Shown in pieces: positions 6,465 through 7,897 of a stretch of 7,897 nt of DNA. Every line of letters begins with the position of its first letter. Within the stretch, counting starts at the first letter, position 1. The notes under the pieces are model-generated. The model did no database searches and was not told the DNA's origin. It saw nothing but the letters and a program-made list of their open reading frames with translations. Made by a program: the position numbers and the translations under genes. Origin of the DNA: an uncultured Bacteroidales bacterium (GTDB taxonomy: Bacteria > Bacteroidota > Bacteroidia > Bacteroidales > Paludibacteraceae); contig USNU01000063.1 of assembly GCA_900556095.1 (NCBI GenBank), forward strand, positions 1-7,897. Direction: 5' to 3'.

Positions 6465-6611
6465 GCGTATTTGGTGAAGGGAAACAGGTGGAAGTCCTGT
6501 ACAGACCCGCTGCTGTAAGTTGCAATCCGCAGTCCGTTTCTATGACCACTGCCCTTTGGGGTGGGAAGGTTGGGCAAAGGAGCAATAAGTCAGAAGACCT
6601 GCCAGATATGC
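6465..6611 (+). ncRNA. Cobalamin (adenosylcobalamin-type) riboswitch
   Basis: The leader RNA carries the conserved cobalamin aptamer. The 5' core has ggtgaagggaa (6473-6483), a local stem acagg/cctgt (6484-6488 with 6496-6500) and the acagacccgctgctgtaag core (6501-6519). Next come ccactgccc (6546-6554) and tgggaaggt (6562-6570), and finally the B12 box agtcagaagacctgcc (6588-6603), which fits its consensus. The ends close as a 10-bp P1 stem: 6465-6474 pairs with 6602-6611, including two G-U pairs. Ligand binding is expected to lower expression of the receptor gene whose ATG is at 6656. The 44-nt linker has no terminator-like hairpin with a T-run, so control at translation initiation is more likely. 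A ccta at 6611-6614 is complementary to the tagg at 6645-6648 just before the start codon, which is only a hint of sequestration. Confidence 0.95.
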
Positions 6612-6643
6612 CTATCGGCTGTTGGCTGCTCGCGAGGATTGGA

Positions 6644-6650
6644 GTAGGAT
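6644..6650 (+). promoter_or_regulatory. Putative ribosome-binding site of the receptor
   Basis: Gtaggat lies 6-12 nt before the ATG at 6656, in the purine-rich stretch ggattggagtaggat (6636-6650). The in-frame TGA at 6650-6652 excludes any earlier start in this frame. An overlapping ATG at 6649 opens only a 23-codon frame ending at 6720 and is unlikely to be used. This is the expected target of riboswitch control. Confidence 0.55.
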
Positions 6651-6655
6651 GACGA

Positions 6656-7897
6656 ATGAACAGATATTTTTGTGCAATATGGCTGTCGGTGCTTGGCATT
6701 GTATCGGTGTGTGGAGATAACCATACCGATACCGACTCGCTTTTTGCTCTCCTCAATGTGGATGAGGTGCAAGTTACGGCGCGTGCGTTGAGCAAGGACA
6801 TTATCATCCCACAGACACTTCGAGGCGTTGAATTACAGAGACTTAACTCCCTTTCGGTGGCAGATGCGTTGCGTTATTTTTCGGGTGTGCAACTTAAAGA
6901 CTATGGCGGAGTGGGAGGTATCAAGACCATCAACGTGCGCTCGATGGGCAGCCAACATACGGCGGTGTATTACAATGGGATACAGATAGGTAATGCGCAA
7001 AACGGGCAAGTTGATTTGGGGCGTTTTTCTCTGGATAATATGGAGCAGATTGCGCTCTACAACGGACAGAAATCCGATATTTGGCAGTCTGCACGTGAGT
7101 TCGGCAGTGCGGGAAATGTGTATCTCACTACGCGAAAACCTTATTTCCGGGAAGGTGAGAAAGTGCATGTCCGTGCGCAGATGCGTGCCGGCAGTTTTGC
7201 GTTGGCAAATCCCGCCGTAGGTGTGGATGTGCGTCTGGCAGAGGGGGTAAGTATGACTCTTGACGCGGAGTATGTCTATTCCAATGGCAAGTATCCGTTC
7301 CGATATAAGCGTGTTTTGCCTGATGGGCAGGTGGCTTACGACACTACGGCTGTTCGTCAGAATGGCGACATCAATGCTGTGCGTGCCGAAGCGGGACTGC
7401 ACCACTACTATTCCAACACCGGTTTCTGGCGTTTGCACCTCTACAATTATTACTCGGAGCGTGGTGTCCCCGGCGCGATTGTGAATAATGTGTGGCGCAA
7501 CGGTGAGCGACTTTGGGATAGGAATACGTTTGCTCAGGTGCAGTGGCAGGACGAGTTTTTCGGGCGTTGGAGTGTGCGTGCGTTGCTCAAATATGCCAAC
7601 GACTACACGCATTATATCAATTACGATGAACGCCTCTTACCTTCTGATAATCAGTATCTTCAGCAAGAAACATATTTTTCTGTAGCCCAGAAAGTAATGC
7701 TTTTCCGATGGTGGGATATGAGTCTGGCGTATGATTTTCAGTACAATCATCTTCGCCGCGAGGACCTGATATTGGAGAGCAGGGAAGAGTTTTTCAGGCG
7801 TTATAGCCATTGGCTCAGTTTGGCATCAGCGTGGAACGTGCAAGATTATCTTCGTTTACAGGCTTCGGTGCTGATGACGCAAGTGGACAAAGAGGCA
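6656..7897 (+). CDS. btuB: TonB-dependent outer-membrane receptor, probable BtuB-like corrinoid importer (partial)
   Basis: This is an outer-membrane receptor powered by TonB-ExbBD; the window ends in frame after 414 codons without a stop, so the C-terminal barrel is missing. Residues 1-20 form a signal peptide (MNRYFCAIWLSVLGIVSVCG). A TonB-box-like DEVQVTA lies at 36-42. The plug domain spans roughly 45-160, with recognisable ALRYFSGVQLKDYGGVGG, INVRSMGSQHTAVYYNGIQIG and EFGSAGNVYLTTR segments. Beta-barrel strands with alternating aromatic and polar residues follow from about 165. There is no N-terminal carboxypeptidase-like domain, so it resembles compact vitamin or metal receptors rather than SusC glycan receptors. 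The substrate is inferred from the cobalamin riboswitch 44 nt upstream; the protein sequence alone does not prove it. Full members of this class are about 600-700 residues. In gut Bacteroidales such genes are often followed by other B12-uptake genes, which would lie beyond the window. Confidence 0.88.
   Translation, partial: MNRYFCAIWLSVLGIVSVCGDNHTDTDSLFALLNVDEVQVTARALSKDIIIPQTLRGVELQRLNSLSVADALRYFSGVQLKDYGGVGGIKTINVRSMGSQHTAVYYNGIQIGNAQNGQVDLGRFSLDNMEQIALYNGQKSDIWQSAREFGSAGNVYLTTRKPYFREGEKVHVRAQMRAGSFALANPAVGVDVRLAEGVSMTLDAEYVYSNGKYPFRYKRVLPDGQVAYDTTAVRQNGDINAVRAEAGLHHYYSNTGFWRLHLYNYYSERGVPGAIVNNVWRNGERLWDRNTFAQVQWQDEFFGRWSVRALLKYANDYTHYINYDERLLPSDNQYLQQETYFSVAQKVMLFRWWDMSLAYDFQYNHLRREDLILESREEFFRRYSHWLSLASAWNVQDYLRLQASVLMTQVDKEA

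Noticed and set aside
6649..6720. Overlapping ATG seven bases before the receptor start
   Set aside because: It opens a 23-codon frame with no plausible product. The receptor frame starting at 6656 gives a signal peptide and TonB box.
6308..6807. Minus-strand open frames (89 and 153 codons) across the riboswitch region
   Set aside because: They cross a conserved structured RNA and the receptor start. No promoter or domain supports them.
6833..7612. Minus-strand open frame (259 codons) opposite the receptor
   Set aside because: The plus-strand frame encodes a clear TonB-dependent receptor plug and barrel. The antisense product has no domain features.

Overview
The window is a gene-dense, entirely plus-strand stretch of a chromosome from the Bacteroidota, most likely the order Bacteroidales. 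Three things point there. The promoter before the last gene has the Bacteroidales form (TAnnTTTG at about -7 and a TTTG at about -33). Start sites have A-rich leaders rather than strong Shine-Dalgarno sequences. The gene families are also typical: an Ig-like-domain lipoprotein, a PnuC-type vitamin transporter, a Uup-type ABC-F protein, and a cobalamin-riboswitch-controlled TonB-dependent receptor. Genus cannot be fixed from the sequence alone.

Layout. 38-994 is a ROK-family sugar kinase, probably a glucokinase. 995-1075 is an AT-rich spacer with nested inverted repeats. 1076-1702 is a small NodB-type polysaccharide deacetylase with a GTG start. 1766-3670 is a 634-residue lipoprotein with an N-terminal Ig-like domain. 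Its stop overlaps the start (ATGA) of 3667-4341, a PnuC-family inner-membrane transporter. 4416-6215 is a Uup-like ABC-F ATPase. 6216-6464 is a non-coding region with low-complexity direct repeats and a run of 11-bp units, ending in a promoter. 6465-6611 is a clear adenosylcobalamin-type riboswitch with a closable P1 stem and an intact B12 box. 6656 to the window end is a TonB-dependent receptor, probably a BtuB-like corrinoid importer, cut off by the window edge after 414 codons.

How the genes relate. Genes 1 to 5 lie in the same direction with short gaps (81, 63, -4 and 74 bp) and may be partly co-transcribed, but they do not form one obvious pathway. They cover sugar phosphorylation, envelope glycan modification, an envelope lipoprotein, vitamin-precursor uptake and ribosome-associated ATPase activity. 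Only the lipoprotein/PnuC pair is physically coupled by overlap. The riboswitch and receptor form a separate unit: high intracellular cobalamin should close the switch and reduce receptor synthesis.

No CRISPR array, insertion sequence, tRNA or rRNA was found, and no previously undescribed system is convincingly supported. The features most worth checking are the 11-bp periodic tract before the B12 promoter, the coupling of the lipoprotein to the transporter, and the substrate of the PnuC homologue.
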